Below the pieces are notes generated by a model. The model was given only the letters and a program-made list of their open reading frames with translations. It made no database searches and was not told the origin of the DNA. A DNA stretch of 64,000 nt, taken from positions 806,001 to 870,000 of the forward strand of contig NZ_CP116477.1 of the NCBI RefSeq assembly GCF_028335745.1, written 5' to 3'. This DNA is from Pectobacterium sp. A5351. Its GTDB lineage: Bacteria; Pseudomonadota; Gammaproteobacteria; Enterobacterales; Enterobacteriaceae. Both the position numbers and the translations under genes were made by a program. Every line of letters begins with the position of its first letter. The first letter of the stretch is position 1. This document shows positions 32,970 through 42,865 of this stretch, in pieces.

Positions 32970-33255
32970 GAGAAACCCCGGCGTACATATCCCGCTCAGT
33001 TCCCAGGTTCAGCCATACTGACCGCTTTTCTCGTCTCAGTCATTCTGATTATTACAGAGACTAAGACGCTGTATCGCTGCCGCGTGGTACATCCCGTGAA
33101 ATCTGTCAGGCATATTGCTGTGTAAATATTAAAGTTATTCAAATGGGTATACTGAAATTTTTTGGGCAACTCACTCATTTATATAAAAAATGCCAGGCAT
33201 TATTTATGAGCGGGCTATTGACCCTATATTGTGCGTGATGGAGATTTTGTAACTG
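32970..33255. other. Region upstream of the aer-like gene
   Basis: About 285 bases without a supported gene. It must hold the aer promoter; no sigma-28 box could be recognised on the minus strand. Confidence 0.35.
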
Positions 33256-33447
33256 TATCCGTCATACTTCAAGTTGCATGTGCGTTGGCTGCGCTCAGTC
33301 ACCCGAATCACTTACTCAAGTAAGCTCATCGGACTCCTTCGCTTGCCGCGTTACAAGGCTTATAAATAAGCCTTGCCCTAGCGGGCCAACGCTTTGCGTT
33401 GTTCAAACGTTAACGTTTGTCCTGAAACTCGAATTATTTAGGATATA
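33256..33447. repeat. Enterobacterial intergenic repeat, full-length copy
   Basis: A 192-base element whose ends are TATCCGTCATACTTCAAG and CTCGAATTATTTAGGATATA, the same ends (inverted) as the copies near 55.6 kb. Inside are GGCTTATAAATAAGCC and CAACGCTTTGCGTTG hairpins and an AACGTTAACGTT palindrome. Such elements are widespread between genes in Pectobacterium, Serratia and Yersinia. They are short, non-coding, bounded by terminal inverted repeats and presumably mobilised in trans. Confidence 0.75.
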
Positions 33448-33782
33448 TATTTTTGTAACAAATATTTCATCAGTGTTAGCACGCTTTTTCAGCACACGTA
33501 AATTTATGATGAGGACGATTACCTGTCAATTGATTCATTTTATTGGCAATAAATAATCGGTAAAAAAATGATTAAAAATAGGTGGGGGGAGTAAATAGGG
33601 ATTATTCTTAAAGGGGGGGTAATCAATGAAATTGATGCTAAGAAAAAATATTTGTTAAGTTTTTTTTATTTTTTCTTTGCGCGAATGAAATTAAATGTTG
33701 CCGCGCGGAGATTTATTCTTTTAATTACCGCTTTTCTTTCGTTTTTATTGATGCTGAATTTATTGTAGATCAAATAACGCCA
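33448..33782. other. AT-rich spacer downstream of garD
   Basis: About 330 strongly AT-rich bases, including a TTTTTTTTATTTTTT stretch near 33659. No coding sequence or recognised signal. Confidence 0.35.
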
Positions 33783-33815
33783 TCCGTAGGCCAGCTAATG
33801 GATCTGGCCTACGGA
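33783..33815 (-). terminator. Terminator of garD
   Basis: Twelve perfect base pairs (33783-33794 with 33804-33815), loop of nine, 10 bases past the garD stop. The T-rich tail is weak on the minus strand. Confidence 0.72.
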
Positions 33816-33824
33816 GAACGATAA

Positions 33825-35399
33825 TCAGGTTACCGGTGCTGGATTGAAAACGGCCAGTGCGTTATGAAGTCCCCATTGATCGGACCAGGTTTTTTTCTTG
33901 CCGCTGGCGATCTCCAAAATGAAGTGAAAAAGCAGCCAGCCCACGTCTTCGATCGTGGCTTCTCCGGTAGCAATCGTACCAGCATCAATATCCATCAGAT
34001 CGTGCCAACGGTTTGCCAGTGCGGTACGGGTTGCCATTTTGATGACGGGCACCGCGAGCAGGCCATAAGGTGTACCACGGCCGGTGGTGAAGACCTGCAC
34101 GGTGATACCGGAAGCAAGCTGCTGGGTGCCGCACACGAAGTCACTGGCGGGCGTTGCGGCGTAAATCAGCCCACGTTTGGTTGGGCGTTGACCGGGTGAC
34201 AGGACTTCGACAATGGCGCTGGTGCCGGATTTGGCGATGGAGCCGAGCGCTTTTTCTACCACGTTCGCCAGCCCTCCCTTTTTGTTGCCCGGCGAGGGGT
34301 TGGCGCTACGATCGGTCTGGCCGCTGTTGAGGTAATTATCGTACCAGGCCATTTCTTCCAGCAGACGTTTACCGACTTCTTCATTGATGGCGCGCGGTGT
34401 TAACAGATGAATGGCGTCGCGCACTTCGGTTACTTCGGAGAACATCACGGTTGCGCCGCAGCATACCAGCAAATCGGATGCAAAACCGACGGCTGGGTTA
34501 GCGGTGACGCCAGAGAAAGCATCGCTGCCGCCACACTGCATGCCGACAACCAGTTCTGAGGCTGGACAGGTTTCACGATGACGTTTGTTTAGCCGTTGCA
34601 GGTGTTTGTCTGCCATCGTCAGAATGTCATCCACCATCGAGCGGAAACCAACGTGGTGTTCATCCTGCAAGCGGACAATACTGCTATCATCAAGGGAGAT
34701 GGCTTGTACGTCTGACGTCCCTTCCAACAGGCGTTCCGGCTGTAATTTTTCACAGCCTAACCCCACCACCAGTATCTCGCCGCCAAAATTCGGATTCAGC
34801 GCCAGGTTGTGAATGGTGCGAATAGGAACGACCGCAGCAGGCGCATTGATTGCCACGCCGCAGCCGTAGAGGTGGTTGAGTGCGACAATGCCGTCCACAT
34901 TGGGATAGTTAGGCAGTAAATCCCGCTCGATAATTTTGACGACGTAGTCCACTACGCCCGCGACGCAGTGCACGCTGGTGCTAATGCCCAGCAGATTTTT
35001 CGTGCCTACGCTGCCATCGGCGTTGCGGTAGCCTTCAAAGGTGTAGCCTTCCAGCGGAGGCAGAGAGGGTGGGACTTTAGTCGCCAGCGGCAGGGTGTCC
35101 AGCGCGGGAGCCTGAGGCAACTCGACTAGGGATTCATCAATCCAGCTTCCTTTAGCAATATCACGTAGCGCATACCCGATAATTTCACCATAGCGGATAA
35201 TGGCGACTGATTTGGCGATATCGACAAGGGCAACTTTGTGACCTTGAGGAACATGTTCAATTAATTCCAGATTATCATTAAAACGGGTTCCGGCACGTAA
35301 GCCATTATTATTAACAACAATGGCAACATTATCAGAATCGTGGACCTTAATATAAAGTGGCTGCTCTTGTGCAGCATTACTTTCTAATTTATCTGACAT
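33825..35399 (-). CDS. garD: Galactarate dehydratase
   Basis: Iron-dependent enzyme of the UxaA/GarD family that dehydrates galactarate (mucate) to 5-keto-4-deoxy-D-glucarate. The 524-residue protein (E. coli 523) has an N-terminal SAF-like domain (about residues 12-100), a linker, and the catalytic region with [11 protein letters not shown] near 185, [12 protein letters not shown] near 215, [18 protein letters not shown] near 288 and the conserved C-terminal [11 protein letters not shown]. Divergent from gudP across a 546-base control region, and upstream of no other gene on its strand. It supplies the same intermediate as gudD on the other side. Confidence 0.95.
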   Translation of the reverse strand: MSDKLESNAAQEQPLYIKVHDSDNVAIVVNNNGLRAGTRFNDNLELIEHVPQGHKVALVDIAKSVAIIRYGEIIGYALRDIAKGSWIDESLVELPQAPALDTLPLATKVPPSLPPLEGYTFEGYRNADGSVGTKNLLGISTSVHCVAGVVDYVVKIIERDLLPNYPNVDGIVALNHLYGCGVAINAPAAVVPIRTIHNLALNPNFGGEILVVGLGCEKLQPERLLEGTSDVQAISLDDSSIVRLQDEHHVGFRSMVDDILTMADKHLQRLNKRHRETCPASELVVGMQCGGSDAFSGVTANPAVGFASDLLVCCGATVMFSEVTEVRDAIHLLTPRAINEEVGKRLLEEMAWYDNYLNSGQTDRSANPSPGNKKGGLANVVEKALGSIAKSGTSAIVEVLSPGQRPTKRGLIYAATPASDFVCGTQQLASGITVQVFTTGRGTPYGLLAVPVIKMATRTALANRWHDLMDIDAGTIATGEATIEDVGWLLFHFILEIASGKKKTWSDQWGLHNALAVFNPAPVT

Positions 35400-35945
35400 G
35401 ATGCAAGCCTTTATTATTGGTTTAGCAGAAGCGCCGTGGTAACGATTACCACGCTATTACTTCATTGCTCGCTAACTCGCTAACGAGTATACGTGGTGTT
35501 CTCTTCTCGTACATTATGCAATTGACCTAGATTCGGGCTTTTTGTTTCTGATTTATCAGGTGAAGACCTAATTTTTGGTGAGTTTGATCACATTCTGCCG
35601 GCGTGTAGTTTTAGAGAGAAATAAAAATAATGTCTATGAGTGTAAAAATAGAATGACGGTTTTTTTCGTGAAATACCTCGCACTATATAGGGCAAGTGCA
35701 CCAACATATTCAAAAGGATATTTTTAATGTTGTGCTTTTATCTAGTGAGCGGCCAGTCGGTAAAAATTATAATGATCCGGCGAGTTGAAGATGTCAGCTA
35801 ATTACTCTGAAGCTATATAGCCTGGCTATTCGCAAAAAAATAAAAATGGGAATTTAACTATCCACTGATTTTCATTCTGATAACCCTACACGTTATCTGT
35901 TATTCGGAATGAATGAGTGAACCGCGATTGAAGCAGGAGTTCATC
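35400..35945. other. Divergent control region, garD / gudP
   Basis: A 546-base spacer carrying a CRP-like site and AT-rich segments. In E. coli the gar/gud genes are activated by CdaR in response to aldarates. A CdaR site is expected here but I cannot identify one by eye, and cdaR itself is not in the window. Confidence 0.5.
35577..35592. promoter_or_regulatory. CRP-like binding site
   Basis: GGTGA-GTTTGA-TCACA, matching TGTGA-N6-TCACA with one mismatch, about 180 bases before the garD start and 350 before gudP. It fits catabolite control of aldarate use. Confidence 0.55.
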
Positions 35946-37298
35946 ATGAATACAGTAAGCTCAGCAGTTGGCGCGATACAAAAAAGAACAAACGCCCGCT
36001 ACTGGATTGTCGTGATGTTGTTTATTGTCACGTCATTTAACTATGGCGACCGTGCCACTATCTCGATAGCGGGCTCTGCCATGTCAAAAGATATTGGCCT
36101 GGATGCCGTCGGTATGGGGTATATCTTCTCCGCGTTCTCCTGGGCTTATGTTATCGGCCAAATCCCTGGTGGTTGGCTACTTGATCGCTTTGGTTCAAAA
36201 CGTGTCTACTTCTGGAGTATTTTTACCTGGTCACTCTTCACGTTGTTACAAGGGTTCGTCGATCTCTTTCCTACCACGGCATCTATTGTCATTGCGCTGT
36301 TCTTGTTGCGTTTTATGGTGGGGATTTGTGAATCGCCTTCTTTTCCTGGCAACAGCCGTATCGTTGCAGCCTGGTTCCCGGCCCAAGAGCGTGGTACTGC
36401 CGTAGCGATCTTTAACTCCGCACAATATTTTGCGACGGTAATTTTTGCTCCTATCATGGGGTGGCTGGTGCACGCTGTTGGTTGGTCGCACGTATTCTGG
36501 TTCATGGGCGGATTGGGGATCATCCTCAGCTTCATCTGGTTGAAAGTCATCCACGATCCCAAAGATCATCCTGGGGTTAATCAGGCTGAATTGGACTATA
36601 TCGAAGCGGGTGGCGCGTTGATTAATATGGACGTGGCATCGAATAAAGCGAAGGTTCCATCAGCAGAGAAATGGTTCCAAATTAAGCAACTGCTGACTTC
36701 TCGTATGATGATCGGTATTTATCTGGGCCAATATTGTATTAACGCGCTGACTTACTTCTTTATTACCTGGTTTCCTGTGTATCTGGTTCAGGCCCGAGGT
36801 ATGTCAATTCTGAAAGCGGGCTTTGTCGCTTCTGTCCCTGCAATCTGCGGTTTTGTGGGTGGTGTCTTGGGGGGCGTGATTTCCGATTATTTAATGCGCC
36901 GAACTCACTCACTAACCTTTGCGCGTAAGACGCCGATTGTTCTTGGTATGTTGCTCTCTATGTCGATGGTTATTTGTAACTATGTCTCGACAGAATGGGT
37001 GGTGATTGCCGTAATGGCGTTGGCGTTCTTCGGTAAAGGTATTGGTGCGCTGGGCTGGGCGGTCATGGCGGATACCGCGCCAAAAGAGATCAGTGGCCTG
37101 AGCGGTGGCTTGTTTAACATGTTTGGCAATATCTCTGGCATCGTAACCCCGATTGCTATCGGGTATATCGTAGGGATGACTGGCTCTTTTAATGGTGGCT
37201 TAATTTATGTCGGTATTCATGCTGCCTTTGCTATCATCAGCTATCTGTTTATTGTGCAAAATATTGAACGTATCGAATTGAAGCCGTTTGTTAAATAA
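35946..37298 (+). CDS. gudP: Glucarate/galactarate MFS transporter
   Basis: Inner-membrane major-facilitator symporter of the anion:cation symporter family that imports D-glucarate and galactarate. The 450 residues equal E. coli GudP. Twelve hydrophobic segments; characteristic blocks are YGDRATISIAGSAMSKDIGL (residues 33-52 region), GGWLLDRFGSKRVYFWS and AVMADTAPKEISGLSGGLFN. The start at 35946 has AGGAG six bases upstream; an in-frame ATG at 35913 has no such site. First gene of the rightward cluster, followed by a strong terminator. Confidence 0.94.
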   Translation: MNTVSSAVGAIQKRTNARYWIVVMLFIVTSFNYGDRATISIAGSAMSKDIGLDAVGMGYIFSAFSWAYVIGQIPGGWLLDRFGSKRVYFWSIFTWSLFTLLQGFVDLFPTTASIVIALFLLRFMVGICESPSFPGNSRIVAAWFPAQERGTAVAIFNSAQYFATVIFAPIMGWLVHAVGWSHVFWFMGGLGIILSFIWLKVIHDPKDHPGVNQAELDYIEAGGALINMDVASNKAKVPSAEKWFQIKQLLTSRMMIGIYLGQYCINALTYFFITWFPVYLVQARGMSILKAGFVASVPAICGFVGGVLGGVISDYLMRRTHSLTFARKTPIVLGMLLSMSMVICNYVSTEWVVIAVMALAFFGKGIGALGWAVMADTAPKEISGLSGGLFNMFGNISGIVTPIAIGYIVGMTGSFNGGLIYVGIHAAFAIISYLFIVQNIERIELKPFVK

Positions 37299-37323
37299 CG
37301 CATCTGAATTCGGGAAGTAACAT

Positions 37324-37360
37324 AAAACACCGCGCTATCAGGATGGTAGCGCGGTGTTTT
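37324..37360 (+). terminator. Strong terminator after gudP
   Basis: Fourteen-base-pair stem (37324-37337 with 37347-37360) ending in TTTT and followed by GTTATTAT. It separates gudP from gudX-gudD-garL and implies a second promoter in the next spacer. Confidence 0.88.
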
Positions 37361-37760
37361 GTTATTATACTTTTCCCATTTTTCTCATGAAAAATAGGGC
37401 GTTTTTCATTCCTGAAGTCTGACTGCTGTACCATGTATTCTGTGGGCTGTAAGGCGGAAATCCGCTTTCTCCGGTTTTCGTGAAATACCTCCCATTGCCC
37501 TGTGATAATGACATATTTAATCTGCATTTCGGCAGGGAATGCTGTGCTATTGCCCAATGAGTTGTGAAATCAGAAAACGTATACTTTTTCCTGAGGTTGG
37601 TAAGGCGGTGCGGATTATCACACTGCCTTCCTAACTGGTTTATTCCGGTATCGGGACGGTAATAACCTGTTTTTATTCTGACAATCTTACAAGCCCTACA
37701 AGCATTGTTTATTTCAACTCAGAGTAAAAACCAGGTTGCGCTAAAAAGTAGGAAAACAAC
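37361..37760. other. Spacer gudP / gudX with probable second promoter
   Basis: About 400 bases after the terminator. It must contain the promoter for gudX-gudD-garL, since gudP transcription is stopped. I could not assign a -35/-10 pair with confidence. Confidence 0.4.
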
Positions 37761-37907
37761 ATGAAATTATCTACTGGTGCACCATCTGTTTTTTATTTCT
37801 GTATGACTGAATTATTTCCATCCGCCGCAACGAGCCCCAGCGTTTCGGCAAATATCGGAAACCTAAGCGTAAACCCTGTGCGCACCATTCGTGACGGGAG
37901 CCTGTAA
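37761..37907 (+). CDS. Possible 48-residue leader/small protein coupled to gudX
   Basis: An ATG at 37761 with AGGA eight bases upstream opens 48 codons whose stop TAA overlaps the gudX ATG as TAATG. The peptide (starts [13 protein letters not shown], ends RTIRDGSL) has no recognised domain. gudX has no better independent ribosome-binding site (GGGAG lies just inside the small ORF end), so coupling is plausible. It could equally be a chance ORF. Confidence 0.35.
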   Translation: MKLSTGAPSVFYFCMTELFPSAATSPSVSANIGNLSVNPVRTIRDGSL

Positions 37908-39259
37908 TGACAAACTTTTCAGCGCCCCCTGTCATTACCGACATGAAAGTTATCCCCGTCGCGGGCTATGACAGCATGTTGTTGAACATCGGCGGCGCAC
38001 ATGGTGCTTACTTTACGCGTAACCTTGTTATTTTAACCGACAGCGCCGGGCATACCGGTGTCGGCGAAGCCCCCGGCGGTGAAGTCATTTACAACACGCT
38101 GGTTGAGGCCATTCCTCGTGTGAAAGGCGAACAAATCGCCCGCATGAACCGTCTGGTTCATGACATTCATGCCGGCAACCAGTCTTCTGATTTTGATTCC
38201 TTCGGCAAAGGTGCCTGGACGTTTGAACTGCGCGTGAATGCGGTCGCGGCGCTCGAAGCTGCGCTGCTCGATCTGTTGGGACAATTTATGGGTGTCCCCG
38301 TTGCCGAGCTGCTGGGACCGGGGAAACAGCGTGATGAAGTCACCGTGCTCGGTTATCTGTTCTATATCGGCGATCGCACGAAGACGGATTTACCTTACTT
38401 ATCCGGTGAGAAAGTATCCGGTGAGAAAGGCAAGCACGAGTGGTATCACCTGCGTCACCAGCAGGCGATGGACAGTGAGGCGATTGTGCGTTTGGCCGAA
38501 GCCACCACTGACCGCTATGGATTTAAAGATTTCAAACTCAAAGGCGGCGTATTACCCGGCGAGCAGGAAATCGATGCCGTGAAGGCGCTGAAGAAACGTT
38601 TCCCGGATGCCCGTATTACCGTCGATCCAAACGGGGCCTGGTTACTGGATGAAGCGATCGCGTTGTGCAAAGACATGAAGGGGATTCTGACCTATGCGGA
38701 AGACCCTTGCGGTGCCGAGCAAGGGTTCTCCGGCCGCGAAGTGATGGCGGAATTCCGCCGCGCGACTGGTCTGCCCGTTGCGACCAACATGATTGCCACC
38801 AACTGGCGCGAAATGAACCATGCCGTGATGTTGCAGGCAGTCGATATCCCGCTGGCCGATCCCCATTTCTGGACGATGCACGGTGCGGTGCGCGTCGCCC
38901 AACTGTGTGATGAGTGGGGGCTGACGTGGGGCTGCCATTCCAATAATCACTTCGATATTTCTCTGGCGATGTTCACGCACGTGGGGGCGGCGGCACCGGG
39001 TAACCCGACAGCCATTGATACGCACTGGATCTGGCAGGAAGGGCAACACCTGACCAAAGAGCCGCTGCAAATCGTTAACGGTAAAATTAAGGTACCGGAA
39101 CGGCCCGGTCTGGGGATTGAGCTGGATATGGCACAGGTGATGAAAGCTCACGAACTGTACAAAAAATTACCGAGTGGGGCTCGCAACGATGCCGTCGCCA
39201 TGCAGTACCTGATTCCCGGTTGGAAATTTGATCGCAAACGCCCAGTTTTTGGCCGCTAA
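37907..39259 (+). CDS. gudX: Glucarate dehydratase-related protein GudX
   Basis: Enolase-superfamily paralogue of glucarate dehydratase, 450 residues (E. coli 446). It retains the second catalytic Lys in DFKLKGG (near residue 210), the metal ligands in TVDPNGAW and [11 protein letters not shown], and His in [11 protein letters not shown] (near residue 345). In E. coli GudX has been considered of low or uncertain activity beside GudD. Compared with GudD and E. coli GudX it carries [10 protein letters not shown] (near residue 166), produced by a perfect tandem 15-base duplication. Same operon as gudD, 34 bases upstream of it. Confidence 0.93.
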   Translation: MTNFSAPPVITDMKVIPVAGYDSMLLNIGGAHGAYFTRNLVILTDSAGHTGVGEAPGGEVIYNTLVEAIPRVKGEQIARMNRLVHDIHAGNQSSDFDSFGKGAWTFELRVNAVAALEAALLDLLGQFMGVPVAELLGPGKQRDEVTVLGYLFYIGDRTKTDLPYLSGEKVSGEKGKHEWYHLRHQQAMDSEAIVRLAEATTDRYGFKDFKLKGGVLPGEQEIDAVKALKKRFPDARITVDPNGAWLLDEAIALCKDMKGILTYAEDPCGAEQGFSGREVMAEFRRATGLPVATNMIATNWREMNHAVMLQAVDIPLADPHFWTMHGAVRVAQLCDEWGLTWGCHSNNHFDISLAMFTHVGAAAPGNPTAIDTHWIWQEGQHLTKEPLQIVNGKIKVPERPGLGIELDMAQVMKAHELYKKLPSGARNDAVAMQYLIPGWKFDRKRPVFGR

Positions 39260-39293
39260 CCCGACATAAAAATGAGAGAGAAAGGATAAGAAA

Positions 39294-40634
39294 ATGACAT
39301 TGCAAAATTCAACGCCGGTTATTACCCACATGCAGGTTATTCCGGTTGCAGGTCACGACAGTATGCTGCTCAACCTGAGCGGCGCACATGCACCTTATTT
39401 CACTCGCAACATTGTGATTCTGAAAGATAACGCCGGGCATACCGGTGTCGGTGAAATTCCCGGCGGTGAGAAAATCCGTCAAACGCTGGAAGATGCTGCC
39501 GCGCTAGTGGTGGGTAAAACGCTGGGTGAATATAAAAACGTGATGACGGCGGTGCGTGAGCAGTTTGCCGACCGTGATTCCTCTGGGCGCGGTTTACAGA
39601 CGTTCGATCTGCGCACCACTATCCATGTCGTCACGGGGATAGAAGCCGCGATGCTCGATCTGCTGGGGCAGTTCCTTAATGTCAGCGTGGCCTCACTGCT
39701 GGGCGACGGCCAACAGCGTGATGCCGTCGAGATGCTGGGTTATCTGTTCTACATCGGCGATCGCAATAAAACCGACTTGCCTTACCAGAGCCAGGCTAAC
39801 GAGAAATGCGACTGGTATCGCCTGCGTCACGAAGAGGCGCTGACGCCAGAAACCATCGTGCGTCTGGCTGAGGCGGCGTATGAAAAATACGGTTTCAATG
39901 ATTTCAAACTGAAAGGCGGCGTATTGGCGGGTAGCGAAGAAGCAGAAGCGGTGACCGCGCTGGCGAAACGCTTCCCGCAGGCGCGCATCACGCTGGATCC
40001 TAACGGTGCATGGTCGCTGGATGAAGCCATCGGTCTGGGCAAACAGTTACGCGGCGTATTGGCCTATGCAGAGGATCCGTGCGGCGCGGAGCAAGGTTTC
40101 TCTGGTCGTGAAGTGATGGCGGAATTCCGTCGTGCGACGGGGTTGCCTACCGCGACCAACATGATCGCCACCGACTGGCGACAGATGGGGCACACCATTT
40201 CACTGCAATCGGTCGATATCCCGCTGGCCGATCCGCACTTCTGGACAATGCAAGGATCGGTACGTGTCGCGCAAATGTGCCACGAATGGGGCTTAACCTG
40301 GGGTTCTCACTCTAATAACCACTTTGATATTTCACTGGCCATGTTTACCCATGTCGCGGCAGCGGCTCCGGGCAAGATTACAGCGATTGATACGCACTGG
40401 ATCTGGCAGGAAGGCAATCAGCGCCTGACGAAAGAACCGTTGCAGATTGTTGGCGGTATGGTGGAAGTGCCGAAGAAACCGGGTCTGGGTATCGAACTGG
40501 ATATGGATCAGGTGATGAAAGCACACGAACTGTATAAAAACATGGGATTAGGCGCACGTAACGACGCCATGGGAATGCAGTACCTTATTCCTGAGTGGAC
40601 GTTTGATAATAAACGTCCGTGTCTGGTTCGCTAA
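39294..40634 (+). CDS. gudD: D-glucarate dehydratase
   Basis: Mg-dependent enolase-superfamily enzyme that dehydrates D-glucarate (and L-idarate) to 5-keto-4-deoxy-D-glucarate. At 446 residues it equals the E. coli enzyme. Visible active-site pieces are DFKLKGG (Lys base, near residue 206), TLDPNGAW (Asp), [11 protein letters not shown] (Glu/Asp), ATNMIATDW and [11 protein letters not shown] (catalytic His, near residue 340). Follows gudX and precedes garL, whose product cleaves the dehydration product. Confidence 0.96.
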   Translation: MTLQNSTPVITHMQVIPVAGHDSMLLNLSGAHAPYFTRNIVILKDNAGHTGVGEIPGGEKIRQTLEDAAALVVGKTLGEYKNVMTAVREQFADRDSSGRGLQTFDLRTTIHVVTGIEAAMLDLLGQFLNVSVASLLGDGQQRDAVEMLGYLFYIGDRNKTDLPYQSQANEKCDWYRLRHEEALTPETIVRLAEAAYEKYGFNDFKLKGGVLAGSEEAEAVTALAKRFPQARITLDPNGAWSLDEAIGLGKQLRGVLAYAEDPCGAEQGFSGREVMAEFRRATGLPTATNMIATDWRQMGHTISLQSVDIPLADPHFWTMQGSVRVAQMCHEWGLTWGSHSNNHFDISLAMFTHVAAAAPGKITAIDTHWIWQEGNQRLTKEPLQIVGGMVEVPKKPGLGIELDMDQVMKAHELYKNMGLGARNDAMGMQYLIPEWTFDNKRPCLVR

Positions 40635-40703
40635 CGTTCTGATTTTCCGTTTTTTGAGCGCGCCGCTTCAGGCAAGCGGCGCTGGAATGACCGAGGATAA
40701 AAA

Positions 40704-41474
40704 ATGAAGACTCCGCTGTTACCTAACCGTTTTCGCCAAGATTTGCAGCAGGGCAAAACGTTGATTGGCTGCTGGTGTGCGTTGGGCAACCCGATTTCCA
40801 CTGAAGTGCTGGGACTGGCGGGATTCGACTGGCTGGTGCTGGATGGCGAGCATGCGCCTAACGATATCGTGACGTTTATTCCTCAGTTGATGGCGCTGAA
40901 AGGCAGCCATAGCGCGCCTGTCGTTCGTCCGCCGTGCAATGAGCCAATCATCATCAAGCGGCTGTTGGATATTGGTTTCAATAACTTCCTGATTCCCTTT
41001 GTGGAAACGGCGGAAGAAGCTGCGCGTGCGGTGGCGTCAACCCGCTATCCGCCAGCGGGTATTCGCGGGGTTTCCGTGGCACACCGTAGCAATTGCTACG
41101 GTACTGAGCCGGACTATTTCGCCAAGATTAACGACAGCATTACCGTTGTGGTGCAAATCGAAAGTCAGGAAGGCCTCGACAATTTGGATGCGATTATCGC
41201 GGTAGACGGCGTAGACGGCGTGTTTGTCGGCCCGAGCGACCTGTCCGCGGCGCTGGGCTATCTCGGTCAGCCTAACCATCCTGACGTGCAGAAAGCGATC
41301 CGCCATATCTTCGATCGTGCGGCCGCGCATAACAAACCCTGTGGCATTTTGGCACCGGTTGAAGCTGATGCTCGCCGCTATCTGGAATGGGGCGCAAGCT
41401 TTGTCGCGGTCGGTAGCGATCTGGGCGTGTTCCGCAGTGCGACACAGGCGCTGAGCGACAAATACAAGAAGTAA
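40704..41474 (+). CDS. garL: 5-keto-4-deoxy-D-glucarate aldolase
   Basis: Class II aldolase of the HpcH/HpaI family that cleaves 5-keto-4-deoxy-D-glucarate to pyruvate and tartronate semialdehyde. The 256-residue protein is full length and shows LDGEHAPND near residue 46 (catalytic His), [11 protein letters not shown] near residue 153 (metal Glu) and [13 protein letters not shown] near residue 175 (metal Asp). Lies 69 bases after gudD, joining dehydration and cleavage steps in one transcription unit. Confidence 0.95.
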   Translation: MKTPLLPNRFRQDLQQGKTLIGCWCALGNPISTEVLGLAGFDWLVLDGEHAPNDIVTFIPQLMALKGSHSAPVVRPPCNEPIIIKRLLDIGFNNFLIPFVETAEEAARAVASTRYPPAGIRGVSVAHRSNCYGTEPDYFAKINDSITVVVQIESQEGLDNLDAIIAVDGVDGVFVGPSDLSAALGYLGQPNHPDVQKAIRHIFDRAAAHNKPCGILAPVEADARRYLEWGASFVAVGSDLGVFRSATQALSDKYKK

Positions 41475-41512
41475 TTCAGACTGTTGACAAGCCTATTTAC
41501 GGAACAAGAACG

Positions 41513-41689
41513 ATGGTAATGGGATAGAAGAGTAAAGCGTCCGCGCCAGGGACAAAAGCGTCAGGAACGCTTTTGAACGTCGCTTGCGACGGCCCTGAAA
41601 GGGTGAATATCAGGGACGAGATTCATATCTGCGCGGCTCGAGCTTACAGGGACGTACTTGCAGCGTCTTTACGATCTACCCATTACCAT
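41513..41689. mobile_element. MITE-like element between garL and garR
   Basis: About 177 bases bounded by imperfect terminal inverted repeats of about 25 bases. The left end is ATGGTAATGGGATAGAAGAG; the right end, reverse complemented, is ATGGTAATGGGTAGATCGTA. Both continue into TAAAG and CG. The interior has no ORF but is rich in short stems (AAAAGCGT-CAGGA-ACGCTTTT, and GTCGC/GCGAC). Non-coding, terminal-repeat-bounded and located in a spacer, it has the form of a miniature inverted-repeat element. Confidence 0.6.
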
Positions 41690-41803
41690 TGCTCGGCGAA
41701 CTTTGTCAGTAAACTCAGTGATTCCGCGGCGAATTGAATCCGCCATGAGGCGGGTTCACCGTGAATTAACGTGATATCTACATCAGGCAATGAGGTTAGG
41801 GCG

Positions 41804-42688
41804 ATGAAAATTGGTTTTATTGGACTGGGCATCATGGGAAAACCGATGAGTAAAAATCTGCTGAAAGCAGGTTACTCATTAGTCGTGATGGATCGAAATC
41901 TGGATGCCGTCGCGGAAGTCGTTGCGGCAGGCGCTACGGCGGCTGCGACGCCGAAACAGGTTGCGGAGCAGTGCGACGTTATCATCACCATGCTGCCTAA
42001 TTCACCGCACGTGAAAGAAGTGGTGCTGGGTGAAAACGGCGTCATCGACGGCGCGCGCGCCGGAAGCATTGTGGTAGATATGAGTTCAATTGCGCCGCTT
42101 GCCAGCCGTGAAATTGCGACTGCGCTGGCGACGAAAGAGATCGCCATGCTGGATGCGCCGGTCAGCGGCGGTGAGCCTAAAGCCATCGATGGTACGCTGT
42201 CTGTGATGGTGGGCGGCGACAAGGCGCAGTTTGACCGCTGTTTTGAGGTACTGAAATCGATGGCGGGCTCCGTGGTTCATACCGGTGATATCGGTGCGGG
42301 TAACGTGACCAAACTGGCGAACCAGGTGATTGTGGCGCTGAACATTGCCGCCATGTCGGAAGCGCTGGTGCTGGCAACGAAAGCAGGGGTTAACCCAGAT
42401 CTGGTGTATCAGGCAATCCGCGGCGGGTTGGCGGGCAGCACCGTGCTGGATGCGAAAGCGCCGATGGTGATGGAGCGTAACTTTAAGCCGGGTTTCCGCA
42501 TCGATCTGCATATTAAAGATCTGGCGAACGCGCTGGATACTTCACACGGCGTTGGCGCACAGTTGCCGTTAACGGCGGCGGTGATGGAAATGATGCAGGC
42601 GCTGAAAGCGGACGATCTGGGATCGGCTGACCACAGTGCGCTGGCGTGTTACTACGAGAAGCTGGCTAAAGTGGAAGTTACGCGATAA
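41804..42688 (+). CDS. garR: 2-hydroxy-3-oxopropionate (tartronate semialdehyde) reductase
   Basis: NAD(P)H-dependent beta-hydroxyacid dehydrogenase reducing tartronate semialdehyde to D-glycerate. The 294 residues match E. coli GarR. The Rossmann motif GFIGLGIMGKPMS opens the protein, DAPVSGGEPKA (near residue 120) is the substrate loop, and the catalytic Lys is in GNVTKLANQ (near residue 171). The ATG at 41804 gives the family N-terminus. Separated from garL by a MITE-like element, so it may need read-through or its own promoter. Confidence 0.95.
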   Translation: MKIGFIGLGIMGKPMSKNLLKAGYSLVVMDRNLDAVAEVVAAGATAAATPKQVAEQCDVIITMLPNSPHVKEVVLGENGVIDGARAGSIVVDMSSIAPLASREIATALATKEIAMLDAPVSGGEPKAIDGTLSVMVGGDKAQFDRCFEVLKSMAGSVVHTGDIGAGNVTKLANQVIVALNIAAMSEALVLATKAGVNPDLVYQAIRGGLAGSTVLDAKAPMVMERNFKPGFRIDLHIKDLANALDTSHGVGAQLPLTAAVMEMMQALKADDLGSADHSALACYYEKLAKVEVTR

Positions 42689-42709
42689 GCCGTGAAGCGA
42701 TAGTCACGA

Positions 42710-42730
42710 GGCTGGCACAGGATGCCAGCC
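42710..42730. repeat. Hairpin in the garR-garK spacer
   Basis: GGCTGGCA / TGCCAGCC with loop CAGGA, directly after garR. There is no T-run, so it more likely stabilises the garR 3' end or attenuates than terminates. Confidence 0.5.
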
Positions 42731-42865
42731 GACTGGCAGATAATCATTCTGATCTATCCAATAGATTTCAGGACCTGCTGCCCTGAAAGCTGGCGGGTAT
42801 AAGCGCCGTTTCATGAGCGCGCGGATTATTGATGCAATCGGAACGTTGATGAAATCGGATCGTTT

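Noticed and set aside
33256..33447. CRISPR-like or tRNA structure in the repeat-rich spacer
   Set aside because: There are hairpins but no regularly spaced direct repeats or cloverleaf; the ends match the intergenic repeat near 55.6 kb.
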